Below, piece after piece: positions 1-7,755 of a stretch of 64,000 bases of DNA; position 1 is the first letter of the stretch, and the number at the start of each line of letters is the position of its first letter. The stretch comes from Nitrospira sp. CR1.1 (GTDB taxonomy: Bacteria; Nitrospirota; Nitrospiria; Nitrospirales; Nitrospiraceae). The position numbers and the translations under genes were made by a program. The stretch lies in contig WIAF01000004.1 of NCBI GenBank assembly GCA_014055465.1, positions 186,001 through 250,000 of the forward strand, given 5' to 3'. The notes beneath the pieces are model-generated. The model did not search any database, was not told where the DNA came from, and saw only the letters and a list, made by a program, of their open reading frames with translations.

Positions 1-996
1 GATGCCTCGCCGCTCGAAAGTCTCGGCAACCGCCCGCTGGCCTGCCTCGAGGCTGGCCGGCTTCGCCGCGCCGCTGGAGGCCGTCGAACCCGGCAATGCC
101 CGCCAGTGATAAAGTACTTTCGGAATATGCCCGACCGCGCCCGTTCGCTCCGCCACACGCAGCGCGAGGTCATAATCCTGAGCGCCTTCAAATCCCGCCC
201 GCATGCCTCCGACGGATTCAAATAATGACCGGCGCACCACGAACACATGACTCATGTACATGTAGGAGAGCAGCAACTCCGGCGACCAGTCCGGCTTGAA
301 TTGTGGTGCATACCGCCGTCCCGACAGGTCGATCTTGTCGTCATCCGAATAGAGCGCATCGGTCTCATGATGGTCCGCAAGGTACAGAACTGCTTCGCCG
401 ACAGCATCCGGCGTCAACTCATCATCGTGATCGAAGAATAAAAGAAACTCACCGGTCGCCAGCTCAGCGGCGCGGTTGGTAGCGAGACTGATATTGAGGT
501 TTCGCTCCAGATACGTAATGCGAATACGAGGGTCTTTCTCGCGGAATCGCTCCAATTCATCCCGCACGGCTGGATTCGTACTGCAGTCGTCCGCGATACA
601 CAGTTCCCATTCTCCACACACCTGCGCCCGTACTGAATCTATGGCTCTGGTGAGAAACTCAAGCGGCGGGTCGTGCACTGGCATGACCACCGAAATCGTT
701 GGCAACCGGCCCGCATGTTGGCTCAGGCGGTCGAGCAGGTCATCACGCCTCCGCCGGTTCCAGACATTGACTCGCAACCAGGCCTCATAAGGCTGGAGCA
801 CCGGCTCAATTGTTTTTGGAGCAGGCGATATTCGTTGGGCGAGTATTTTGAATCGAAAGAAGGCTTTCCGGAATAGATCGGCACACTCGGCTCTCCTGGG
901 CAGACGACCGTGACGTCTATACCACCAGAGGCCTTCGACGATGGAGAATCGTGCAAACCGGAGGGATTTGATCAATCGCTGCATCATATAATTCAT
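1..996 (-). CDS. GT2 family glycosyltransferase (partial, C-terminus off left edge)
   Basis: I translated this open frame by hand. It begins at the ATG at 996 and stays open to base 1 (332 residues visible). An N-terminal basic segment of about 100 residues is followed by a GT-A fold start (VVMPVHDPP, residues 103-111). A DxD-type metal/nucleotide site (YSDDDKID, about residue 210), GAQDYDLALR and HIPKVLYHWR follow, as in RfbF/rhamnosyltransferase-like GT2 enzymes. It should transfer a sugar from a nucleotide-sugar donor to a growing surface polysaccharide on the cytoplasmic side. An upstream ATG at 1004 is closed by an in-frame TGA, so 996 is the first usable start; no strong ribosome site is seen. 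It lies 99 nt after a methyltransferase and ends the minus-strand glycan run. Donor and acceptor cannot be told from the sequence. Confidence 0.85.
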   Translation of the reverse strand, partial: MNYMMQRLIKSLRFARFSIVEGLWWYRRHGRLPRRAECADLFRKAFFRFKILAQRISPAPKTIEPVLQPYEAWLRVNVWNRRRRDDLLDRLSQHAGRLPTISVVMPVHDPPLEFLTRAIDSVRAQVCGEWELCIADDCSTNPAVRDELERFREKDPRIRITYLERNLNISLATNRAAELATGEFLLFFDHDDELTPDAVGEAVLYLADHHETDALYSDDDKIDLSGRRYAPQFKPDWSPELLLSYMYMSHVFVVRRSLFESVGGMRAGFEGAQDYDLALRVAERTGAVGHIPKVLYHWRALPGSTASSGAAKPASLEAGQRAVAETFERRGI

Positions 997-1095
997 GGGC
1001 TCATGATAAGACCGTGGGCAAGACGGCTGCCACCCTACCTCGATCGCCGATCGACGCAGGCAAGCTCAGTCCGAATGAGCCTCCGTGTAAACACT

Positions 1096-2037
1096 CTACG
1101 GTTCCTTCTCGGCCCGGCTTCCGCTGACAGCCCGAAGTGCATTTGCGACAACGCGAAGAGGTCGTGTCGCTTTCCAGGAATGTGAATTCATCATCAGTTC
1201 GATTGCCGTCTTCAACCCTGCCACCTCTTCCTCCAGCCCCAGGATTTTCCGGCCGGCATGCTCCAGCTGATGTTGGAGCACATGAATTTCAGGATCTGAT
1301 TCGCCGATTTGTTCAAACAGGCTGGAGGCTACTGCAGGCAAGACGGCGTCCGAAGCTATTGCCACTTGATAACAGGGACGCACGAGTCCGCTTGCTTTCT
1401 GTACTGCCGAACCCTGTTCTCGGGAGTAGTGAGCCGCTTCTCCTGTCACCCCTTGAGGCAGAATTGCCGATGCATACAGTACCCGCTGCCCGAGCATCGC
1501 CACCCGCTTGAAGTAGCGCTCAACAAGTCGCTGGAATTCTTCCGCATACAATTCTTTCACATGATAGGCATTGGCGTGATTGCTCCGTTCTGTATATTCC
1601 AGCTTGTCCGGACTGGACATGATCATGACCCCGCCAGGTCGCAAGACGCGTTTGATTTCCGCAAACATCGCCTCGTGCTCCGTGTGGTGCTCGATAGTCT
1701 CGAAACTCACCACCAGATCGACGGCACAGTCCGGGAGCGGAATCTCCGCGCATCGACCGATCAGGAACTCGAGATTGGACCGCTGATAGGACGCCTTGGC
1801 ATGGGCAATCGCATCCGGCGCAATATCTACCCCATAGACTCGCGACGCCACGCCCGCAAGCACTGCTGAGCCGTACCCTTCTCCGCAGGCGATATCGAGA
1901 ACAACTTTCCCCGGAGAAAAATCCTTCGCCAAGGCATAGCGATGCAAATGCTCCAGTGCGATTGTCCCCTGCATCTCAGGAAGAAATCGCTCCCCGGTCG
2001 CCTCAAGCTCAGTCGATTGGTTGGCTGTCTTGTTCAC
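1096..2037 (-). CDS. SAM-dependent methyltransferase with C-terminal coiled coil
   Basis: Class I methyltransferase, 313 residues. Motif I is VLDIACGEGYGS (residues 46-57) and the post-II acidic motif is SFETIEHH, followed by VLRPGGVMIMSSP. The C-terminal part is helical/heptad-like (LEEEVAGLKTAIE) and ends with a NSHSWKATRPLR stretch, a tail I know from glycosyltransferases and methyltransferases in polysaccharide loci. I chose the GTG at 2037, which overlaps the upstream TGA (GTGA) and is preceded by an AAGGGGG ribosome site. A longer frame to 2124 exists but runs inside the upstream gene. Context with Wzm/Wzt suggests it methylates a surface-glycan sugar or lipid-linked intermediate (inference). 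Confidence 0.85.
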   Translation of the reverse strand: MNKTANQSTELEATGERFLPEMQGTIALEHLHRYALAKDFSPGKVVLDIACGEGYGSAVLAGVASRVYGVDIAPDAIAHAKASYQRSNLEFLIGRCAEIPLPDCAVDLVVSFETIEHHTEHEAMFAEIKRVLRPGGVMIMSSPDKLEYTERSNHANAYHVKELYAEEFQRLVERYFKRVAMLGQRVLYASAILPQGVTGEAAHYSREQGSAVQKASGLVRPCYQVAIASDAVLPAVASSLFEQIGESDPEIHVLQHQLEHAGRKILGLEEEVAGLKTAIELMMNSHSWKATRPLRVVANALRAVSGSRAEKEP

Positions 2038-2768
2038 CACTGGCCCCCTTTTGCCGGCCTCGATTCGGCTACCTCTGCGATGAGCGCGATTCCAGCGGGA
2101 TACCGATAGGGCACGATCCGACATTCATCAAAGCCGCTCTCGAGCACTTGGCACCAGACATCCGCGCCGAATTCCGTATGCACGGTCAAGGCTGTGTCCG
2201 TACATCCTTCACTCCCATGCACGCTCAGCGGCAATCCCCTTCTTCCTCGCGTGAGCCTCCCCACCACCACGGGCACCGTGAAAAGGCAGGCTCCTCCGGG
2301 GCGAAGTACACGCCGGCACTCCCGCAGTCCTCTCAGCAGATCCGGCACATGTTCCAAGGTATCGGAATGGAGCACGATGTCGAACGAGCGGTCCTCAAAC
2401 GGCAAAGCTATCATGTCGTACTCGGGATATCGCACCAGGCGATGTCCCGGAAGCGCCGAAAGCGTGCCGGTCAACGATCCAGCTTCATTGATCTCCAAAA
2501 CATCGCATCGGCAGGCTACCGGTGTATGGACCCACTCTTGCAGTGTCGTCGTCGCGCGGGTCCATCGAAGCAACGCATCGGCCAGGGCAATGGACCGCAC
2601 ATTCGAGCCGCAGCCGGTACAGGCGGTTCCCTGTTGAACGTTGATATATTCAGCTTCATGAGGCGAGAGACCCCACTGGTCGATCAAGTCGCCCCATAAC
2701 ACGTCGTGATGAGAAAAGGCGCTGCCGCCACACACCTTACATGGCGATGGAATCAGGGATCTGTTCAT
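2034..2768 (-). CDS. Class I SAM methyltransferase with Cys4 knuckle
   Basis: 244 residues. The N-terminus carries two CxxC pairs (C10/C13 in CKVCGG and C50/C53 in CTGCGSN) that look like a zinc knuckle. The remainder is a Methyltransf_11-like domain with DVLEINEAG as a weak motif I, LPFEDRSFDIVLHSDTLEHV and RRVLRPGGACLFTVP. Its start overlaps the end of the Wzt gene by 32 nt and its stop overlaps the next methyltransferase start by 4 nt, so translation is probably coupled. The likely role is modification of the exported polysaccharide, possibly of its non-reducing end; the position beside a Wzt with a carbohydrate-binding tail makes chain capping an attractive but unproven idea. Confidence 0.8.
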   Translation of the reverse strand: MNRSLIPSPCKVCGGSAFSHHDVLWGDLIDQWGLSPHEAEYINVQQGTACTGCGSNVRSIALADALLRWTRATTTLQEWVHTPVACRCDVLEINEAGSLTGTLSALPGHRLVRYPEYDMIALPFEDRSFDIVLHSDTLEHVPDLLRGLRECRRVLRPGGACLFTVPVVVGRLTRGRRGLPLSVHGSEGCTDTALTVHTEFGADVWCQVLESGFDECRIVPYRYPAGIALIAEVAESRPAKGGQW

Positions 2769-4116
2769 GTCGAGAATCCTGAGCCTCCATACCGCAGATC
2801 TGCGCGCGGACGACTTCTACGGCAATCAGTCCAAAGCACCATTCCGACGGGGCGGAGGCAAATGCCAAGGCATCATGCAACCAGTGATGCTGGGCATGTT
2901 CCTCCTGAGTCCCGTCGGCAAGCGCGATGCTCATGGTGTACTCACCCGGATGCAATATCGGCATGACAAACTCCAGCTCGGCGACGAAGCGTGTCCCCGG
3001 CGCAACGCCTCTATCAGTGATCTTGCTCACTCCACAGGTATTCGCCCCGAACAATGATTGGCCGAATCGATTGCGTACCAGGAACCCGACGATCGGACTC
3101 GCCAATTCGACTGAAGTTGCACCGCAGACACGAAGCGTCATCCGCTCACGTTGCGTGACCGTGTGAATGGTGTGCCCTGCAACGTTGTGCAGCGTCATGG
3201 TTTCAATCCATGCCTGGCGGCCATGTGATCCCGGCACGCTCTCTTGATGCGGCAGCACAGCCGGCCTCGACGAATCACTCTGTACCGACGTCGCAGGATC
3301 GACTCTGTTCGATAAGGCAACGGCTTTCTCCATTTCCTTCCGCGATGACTGTAGATCGGACGGTTCATGGAGATAACCATCACAGATCACCTTCGCTTCC
3401 CCCCTACCGGCCATCCGCCCCTGTTTCAACCACAAGGCCGTGCGGCAGAGGCTTAACACCGCTGCGGAATCATGGCTGACGAACAATACCGTGCCTTGTT
3501 CCATAAACGTCCTAAGAAAGCGGATGCATTTCTGAACAAAAAACGCGTCCCCGACCGCCAACGCCTCATCAATCACCAGTATGTCGGCGCTGACATGCGC
3601 CATCACGGAAAATGCCAGGCGCACCACCATTCCACTCGAATAGGTTTTTACCGGCTGATCGATCGACGCCCCGATATCGGCGAAGGCGAGCATGTCATCC
3701 AACCGTGCGTCGATGTCTGTTTGCGAAAGACCCAGCAAGGTGGCATTCAAAAATACATTTTCGCGCCCCGTAAACTCGGGATGAAATCCAGCACCCAGTT
3801 CCAATAAGGCGGCAATGCGACCGTTGGTCTCAATTGTGCCGCTGGTCGGGCTCAACGTGCCGACGATCAACTGGAGAAGGGTCGACTTGCCTGAACCGTT
3901 CCGACCGATAATGCCGAGCGTTTCTCCCTTCAGGACTTCGAACGACACATCGTCGATGGCATGTACTTCGCGGTAATACTGTGAGGGCGATCGACCGAGA
4001 CATTTCTGCAGCGGAGGAAGGATCCATTGTTTCCCTCGGTCAAGCGGACGATCGTATAGCCGGTACGTCTTGGAGAGATGCCTGACGCGGATCGCCCACT
4101 CAGAGGACATCGGCAA
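2737..4116 (-). CDS. wzt: O-antigen/polysaccharide ABC exporter ATPase, Wzt type
   Basis: 459 residues. Walker A is GRNGSGKST (residues 71-79), the ABC signature YSSGMVVRLAFS lies near residue 162, and Walker B ILVIDEALAVGD is followed by the switch histidine in FVSHDS. After residue about 260 there is an extra C-terminal domain (about 290-435) typical of Wzt proteins that bind the modified end of the O-polysaccharide before export. It powers flipping of lipid-linked glycan through its membrane partner, encoded just upstream with a 17-nt overlap. The C-terminal domain implies that export is gated by a glycan end structure (family knowledge), and two methyltransferase genes follow directly. 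Confidence 0.92.
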   Translation of the reverse strand: MPMSSEWAIRVRHLSKTYRLYDRPLDRGKQWILPPLQKCLGRSPSQYYREVHAIDDVSFEVLKGETLGIIGRNGSGKSTLLQLIVGTLSPTSGTIETNGRIAALLELGAGFHPEFTGRENVFLNATLLGLSQTDIDARLDDMLAFADIGASIDQPVKTYSSGMVVRLAFSVMAHVSADILVIDEALAVGDAFFVQKCIRFLRTFMEQGTVLFVSHDSAAVLSLCRTALWLKQGRMAGRGEAKVICDGYLHEPSDLQSSRKEMEKAVALSNRVDPATSVQSDSSRPAVLPHQESVPGSHGRQAWIETMTLHNVAGHTIHTVTQRERMTLRVCGATSVELASPIVGFLVRNRFGQSLFGANTCGVSKITDRGVAPGTRFVAELEFVMPILHPGEYTMSIALADGTQEEHAQHHWLHDALAFASAPSEWCFGLIAVEVVRAQICGMEAQDSRHEQIPDSIAM

Positions 4117-4924
4117 ACGCCTTCCGTGTCTTCTGAAACCAGAGGAGCCCGCACCACGCGATGAGGTAACTGGCTGCCCAATAAAGGCTGATTCCGACCC
4201 ATGACGGGGCCTTGCCCCAAATGAGCAGGTCCTGGGCTTGCGTGATGAGAAAGGTCAGCGGATTCGCATAGAGCAAAACTCGATAGGCCTCCGGAAATGC
4301 CGCAGGTGGATAGAAGACCGGCGAGAGGAACAACATGACGGTCGTCAAAGGCCCGCTCGCTTGTCCAATGTCACGCACGAACACTCCCGCGGATGCTAAA
4401 AACCATGACACGCCGAGGGTCACGAGCGACAGCGGCAGGAGGAGCAGGGGCAGCAGCAACATCGTCCAGTGCAAGACATGATGGAGAAGGCCATACACAA
4501 CGATCAGCACCAACGCGCTGACCGCCGCATGGAACAGCGCCGAACCAAGCGACGTCCACGCCAGGATTTCCAGTGGAAAGACGATTTTTTTGACGTAATT
4601 GCTATGGTTGACGATCAAGTAAGGCGCGCGGTGAATACTTTCTGCAAACAACGCATGGATGATCAGCCCGGCAAACAGCAGCAGTCCGAAATCGAACGCG
4701 CTCTCCTCCTGCTGTCCCCATCGCATTCCGAAGGCTCCCCGAAAGACCAGTGTGTAGACCGTCAGCATCACCATCGGGTGCAGGAATGCCCACAACAGTC
4801 CCAGGAATGATCCTCGATACCGGCTGACGATCTCCCGCTTGGTCAATTGACGAATCAGATTCCAATGCGCAGACATGCTCGTGAAGACCATGACGGGAGA
4901 AAGGCCGTATCGCTGGGAGATCAT
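4100..4924 (-). CDS. wzm: Polysaccharide ABC exporter permease, Wzm type (ABC-2 membrane protein)
   Basis: 274 residues with about six hydrophobic segments. The N-terminal part LIRQLTKREIVSRYRGSFLG is the standard opening of Wzm/TagG/KpsM permeases, and FLSPVFYPPAAFPE is a conserved late motif. It forms the inner-membrane channel for undecaprenyl-linked polysaccharide together with the Wzt ATPase that overlaps its 3' end. The start at 4924 is an ATG (MISQRYG); the methionine at MSAHWNLIRQL is an alternative start about 17 residues later. A 115-nt gap separates it from the upstream ABC-2 permease gene. Confidence 0.92.
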   Translation of the reverse strand: MISQRYGLSPVMVFTSMSAHWNLIRQLTKREIVSRYRGSFLGLLWAFLHPMVMLTVYTLVFRGAFGMRWGQQEESAFDFGLLLFAGLIIHALFAESIHRAPYLIVNHSNYVKKIVFPLEILAWTSLGSALFHAAVSALVLIVVYGLLHHVLHWTMLLLPLLLLPLSLVTLGVSWFLASAGVFVRDIGQASGPLTTVMLFLSPVFYPPAAFPEAYRVLLYANPLTFLITQAQDLLIWGKAPSWVGISLYWAASYLIAWCGLLWFQKTRKAFADVL

Positions 4925-5039
4925 GTTCTAGCCTTTAGTTGAGAAATGTGCCACACACCCGATCGGAAGCACGAGTGACTCTTCGCTGATGACCTGCTGG
5001 CTTCATGGCTACGCTGAACAGGCCGCCCACAAGACAAAC

Positions 5040-5822
5040 CTAAAAATCACGTCGCTGGAATACCAAGCACGCTCCGGCCAGCAAGAGGCCGGCATACAGC
5101 AAGCCGTATAGCGAGGCCAGAACGAGATACTCCGGAGCCACAACAATTCCTACCGCAGCCTGCCCCTTGATATTGAGCATTTCCAGATTTGGGCAGAGGT
5201 AGTACAACATATCGACCACCGCCTTCACGGTTCCGTTTTCACTGTTGACCACCATCGAGCGCAAATCCGCCGTCAGATGGCCGATGACATACAGGCCCAG
5301 CGTGAAAATGGCGCTCAATGTTGTGGAGGTAAAGGTCGAGAAAAAGAGCGCGATCGCCGTCACTACAAGAATTTCCACAAAGATGAGTTCGACGGCTTGG
5401 AACAGAGAGCGTTCGACCGGCACATGATAGAGCCAGAGGGTGAGCAGAAATACCGCCATCATAATGGCCAGATTCACGAAGAGCGTCAGGGCCAGCCCGA
5501 GATACTTGCCCAGGATGAAAAACGTCCGGCTGATGGGCCGGGCCATGATCGTATAAATCGTTCGCCGCTCGATTTCCTTGTTCACCAGGCTGATGCCGAC
5601 AAAAATGGCGATGATGACGCCGATCAGATTGATCGCCGCCAAACCCATATCTGCGATCACCTTGTGGTGCTCGGTAATGGATAGGTCTGCCAGCAGCACG
5701 GACAGCCCGATGAGCAACCCTGCGAACAACACGAGGTTATACAAAATCTTGTCTCGCAAACTTTCTCGGAACGCATTGACAGCAATGACGCCGATCGCAC
5801 CCATGTCAGGACACCCTCCCAC
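5040..5822 (-). CDS. ABC-2 type transporter permease
   Basis: 260 residues, six predicted membrane spans. An N-terminal ANAFRE-type opening (IAVNAFRESLRDKILYNLV) is followed by IFVGISLVNKEIERRTIYTIMARPISR, the conserved cytoplasmic segment of NosY/NatB/GldF-like ABC-2 permeases. It pairs with the ATPase gene whose end overlaps its start by 17 nt. The substrate is unknown. It differs from the Wzm permease next door and belongs to the same minus-strand run. The first codons MGGCPDMGAIGVIAVNAF leave two close start choices (ATG at 5822, or the methionine about six residues later). Confidence 0.85.
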   Translation of the reverse strand: MGGCPDMGAIGVIAVNAFRESLRDKILYNLVLFAGLLIGLSVLLADLSITEHHKVIADMGLAAINLIGVIIAIFVGISLVNKEIERRTIYTIMARPISRTFFILGKYLGLALTLFVNLAIMMAVFLLTLWLYHVPVERSLFQAVELIFVEILVVTAIALFFSTFTSTTLSAIFTLGLYVIGHLTADLRSMVVNSENGTVKAVVDMLYYLCPNLEMLNIKGQAAVGIVVAPEYLVLASLYGLLYAGLLLAGACLVFQRRDF

Positions 5823-6777
5823 TGGTCATATGCGGCAACACCCTCGGTCCTTCATGCGCGGCCTCTTGAAAGAACAAGTCTTCCAGCGAGGCCTTGTGCG
5901 GCGTGACAGACAGTAGCCGTCCCCCCTGGCGGCGAATTTCTCCCACAAGTGCATCCACCGCATCGGGACTTGGCAACACGATCAGACATTGCTGCCCCTG
6001 TTGCAACACACGGGTGGCCAGCGAGTGAATAAATGCATTTCCCTCCACCTTGAGCTGCTGACAGACCACCTCGACAGACTGGGTATGATCCTGGCTGACG
6101 AGTTCATCGACACGCCCGCTGGCGACGAGACGCCCTTTCATTACAATGCCGACACGGTCACAAATCATCTCGACGTCATGCAGAATGTGCGTGCTGAAAA
6201 AAACCGTCTTGCCGCAATCGCGCAAACTCAAAATCAGATCGCGCACCTGTTTGCGTCCGACTGGATCTAACCCGGTCATAGGTTCATCGAGGATAATCAA
6301 TTCAGGATCGTGAATGAGGGCTTGAGCCAGCCCGATGCGTTGGAGCATCCCCTTGGAAAACTTCCGCAACTGTCTCGTGCGTGCCTCCACGAGCCCCACC
6401 AGTTCCAGGAGATCCGTCACCCGCTGAGTGATTGCCGCGCGACTCAAACCGGCCAACCGTCCGTAAAACCCAAGAAACTCCTCGGCTGTAAGATAGTCGT
6501 AAAAGTATGGCGACTCCGGCAGAAAGCCGATTCGACGGCGCGTTTCCACATCGCCGGCCGGTTGTCCCAACAGCAAGGCTGTTCCGCTCGTCGCACGCAC
6601 CAGTCCCATCAGAATCTTCAACGTGGTGGTTTTTCCCGCCCCGTTCGGGCCAAGGAATCCGAAAATTTCTCCCCTCCCCACAGTAAGGGATAGTCCATCC
6701 AGCGCCACGAATGGCGGGCGTCCCGGCCATCCGGACGCGTAGGTTTTGGTGAGATTCTCTGTGACGATATCGTCCAC
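5806..6777 (-). CDS. ABC transporter ATP-binding protein (NatA/CcmA-like)
   Basis: 323 residues. Walker A GPNGAGKTT lies at residues 43-51, the Q-loop region at GFLPESPYFYDYLTAEE, the signature in FSKGMLQRIGLAQAL, and Walker B with D-loop in LIILDEPMTGLDP, followed by STHILHDVEMICDRV. A C-terminal regulatory extension of about 100 residues follows. This is the energy subunit for the ABC-2 permease encoded immediately downstream. It lies 15 nt after the TPR protein gene, so the pair is cotranscribed with the glycan genes. Substrate not evident. Confidence 0.88.
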   Translation of the reverse strand: MDDIVTENLTKTYASGWPGRPPFVALDGLSLTVGRGEIFGFLGPNGAGKTTTLKILMGLVRATSGTALLLGQPAGDVETRRRIGFLPESPYFYDYLTAEEFLGFYGRLAGLSRAAITQRVTDLLELVGLVEARTRQLRKFSKGMLQRIGLAQALIHDPELIILDEPMTGLDPVGRKQVRDLILSLRDCGKTVFFSTHILHDVEMICDRVGIVMKGRLVASGRVDELVSQDHTQSVEVVCQQLKVEGNAFIHSLATRVLQQGQQCLIVLPSPDAVDALVGEIRRQGGRLLSVTPHKASLEDLFFQEAAHEGPRVLPHMTSGRVS

Positions 6778-6792
6778 GGCACTCCTCCGTCT

Positions 6793-7755
6793 TTACTGCA
6801 CAGCGGGTTGCAGCGTCTCGATTGCACTGGTGTGTGTCGAAGGCGTCGTCGCAACTCTCAAGTGGCATGCGACCTTCTCATGGATACGGAGCCGGTCTCG
6901 TTTTGAGGACGCACTGACGGCACCGGTCAGACCGTCAATTTCATACTGCCCGCCTAAAGGATCCACGGGGAGTCGTGAAATGATTCCATGCAGCATAAGA
7001 TCTTCCAACTTCGCCGGCGCCCGCCCATACTTAAGCCGATATCGCTTGATGCTTTCTTCCAGGAAACGCAGATCCTGCTCCTGCACAATCTCTTTCATTC
7101 GTTGGAACAACGCCTCACGAACCCGCTCATCTGCTACGCTTCGGGAGAAGCGGTCCAAAAACTCCAGTGCCGCACTTGGATCCCCGCTCTCTACCGTCAT
7201 GCGAGCGGCTAACTGGGGAAGATAGGCAGGCGAGCCCGGCACCCGCGCAGCCAGGCGAAAAAACTCTCCCGCTCCAGCCGCATCACAGCGCTCATAGTAC
7301 GAGATATATCCGGCCAGAAATGGCAGTCGCCAATTCGATGGATTGTGCCGACTTCCTTTTTTTAGGATGGCCAGGCCTTCGTCATGTCGACCGACCAACA
7401 CACCCAGGAAGAGACCGGTTGCTTGATATGGGGGAATGAAGGTGGGATCCAGGTCCGTCAACACGTCAACGGCATGATACGTCCAGGTATAGCCCAGCTG
7501 CGTATCACGCTTCGCACCGATATGCTGAACCGCCTGGAGCCAAATCAAATCGGCGACGATCTGCCGATAACCAAGCACCGCCAGCCTCAAGTACTCCCCC
7601 TTCGGGAGGTAAGCCAATTGTTCAGCTCGCGCAACCGCAGTACGTTGACCATCCAGGAGATAGAGCAGCACCGAGGAACATGCGAGCAGAATCAGCCCAA
7701 AGACGGCCTGGACCAGCCCCCGTTTCAGGGTCGATAGGGGTCGAACGACCTTCAT
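6793..7755 (-). CDS. Membrane-anchored TPR-like protein of unknown function
   Basis: 320 residues. One N-terminal transmembrane anchor (residues about 14-33) is followed by helical repeats resembling TPRs (TWTYHAVDVLTDLDPTFIPPY, NPSNWRLPFLAGYISYY, AAARMTV... region) and a C-terminal part containing LMLHGIISRLPVDPLGGQYEID, which resembles a pilin-like/secretion-protein tail. The periplasmic domain probably mediates protein contacts. Its start overlaps the stop of the O-antigen-ligase gene (ATGA) and the ABC ATPase follows after 15 nt. I do not recognise a named family. Confidence 0.75.
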   Translation of the reverse strand: MKVVRPLSTLKRGLVQAVFGLILLACSSVLLYLLDGQRTAVARAEQLAYLPKGEYLRLAVLGYRQIVADLIWLQAVQHIGAKRDTQLGYTWTYHAVDVLTDLDPTFIPPYQATGLFLGVLVGRHDEGLAILKKGSRHNPSNWRLPFLAGYISYYERCDAAGAGEFFRLAARVPGSPAYLPQLAARMTVESGDPSAALEFLDRFSRSVADERVREALFQRMKEIVQEQDLRFLEESIKRYRLKYGRAPAKLEDLMLHGIISRLPVDPLGGQYEIDGLTGAVSASSKRDRLRIHEKVACHLRVATTPSTHTSAIETLQPAVQ

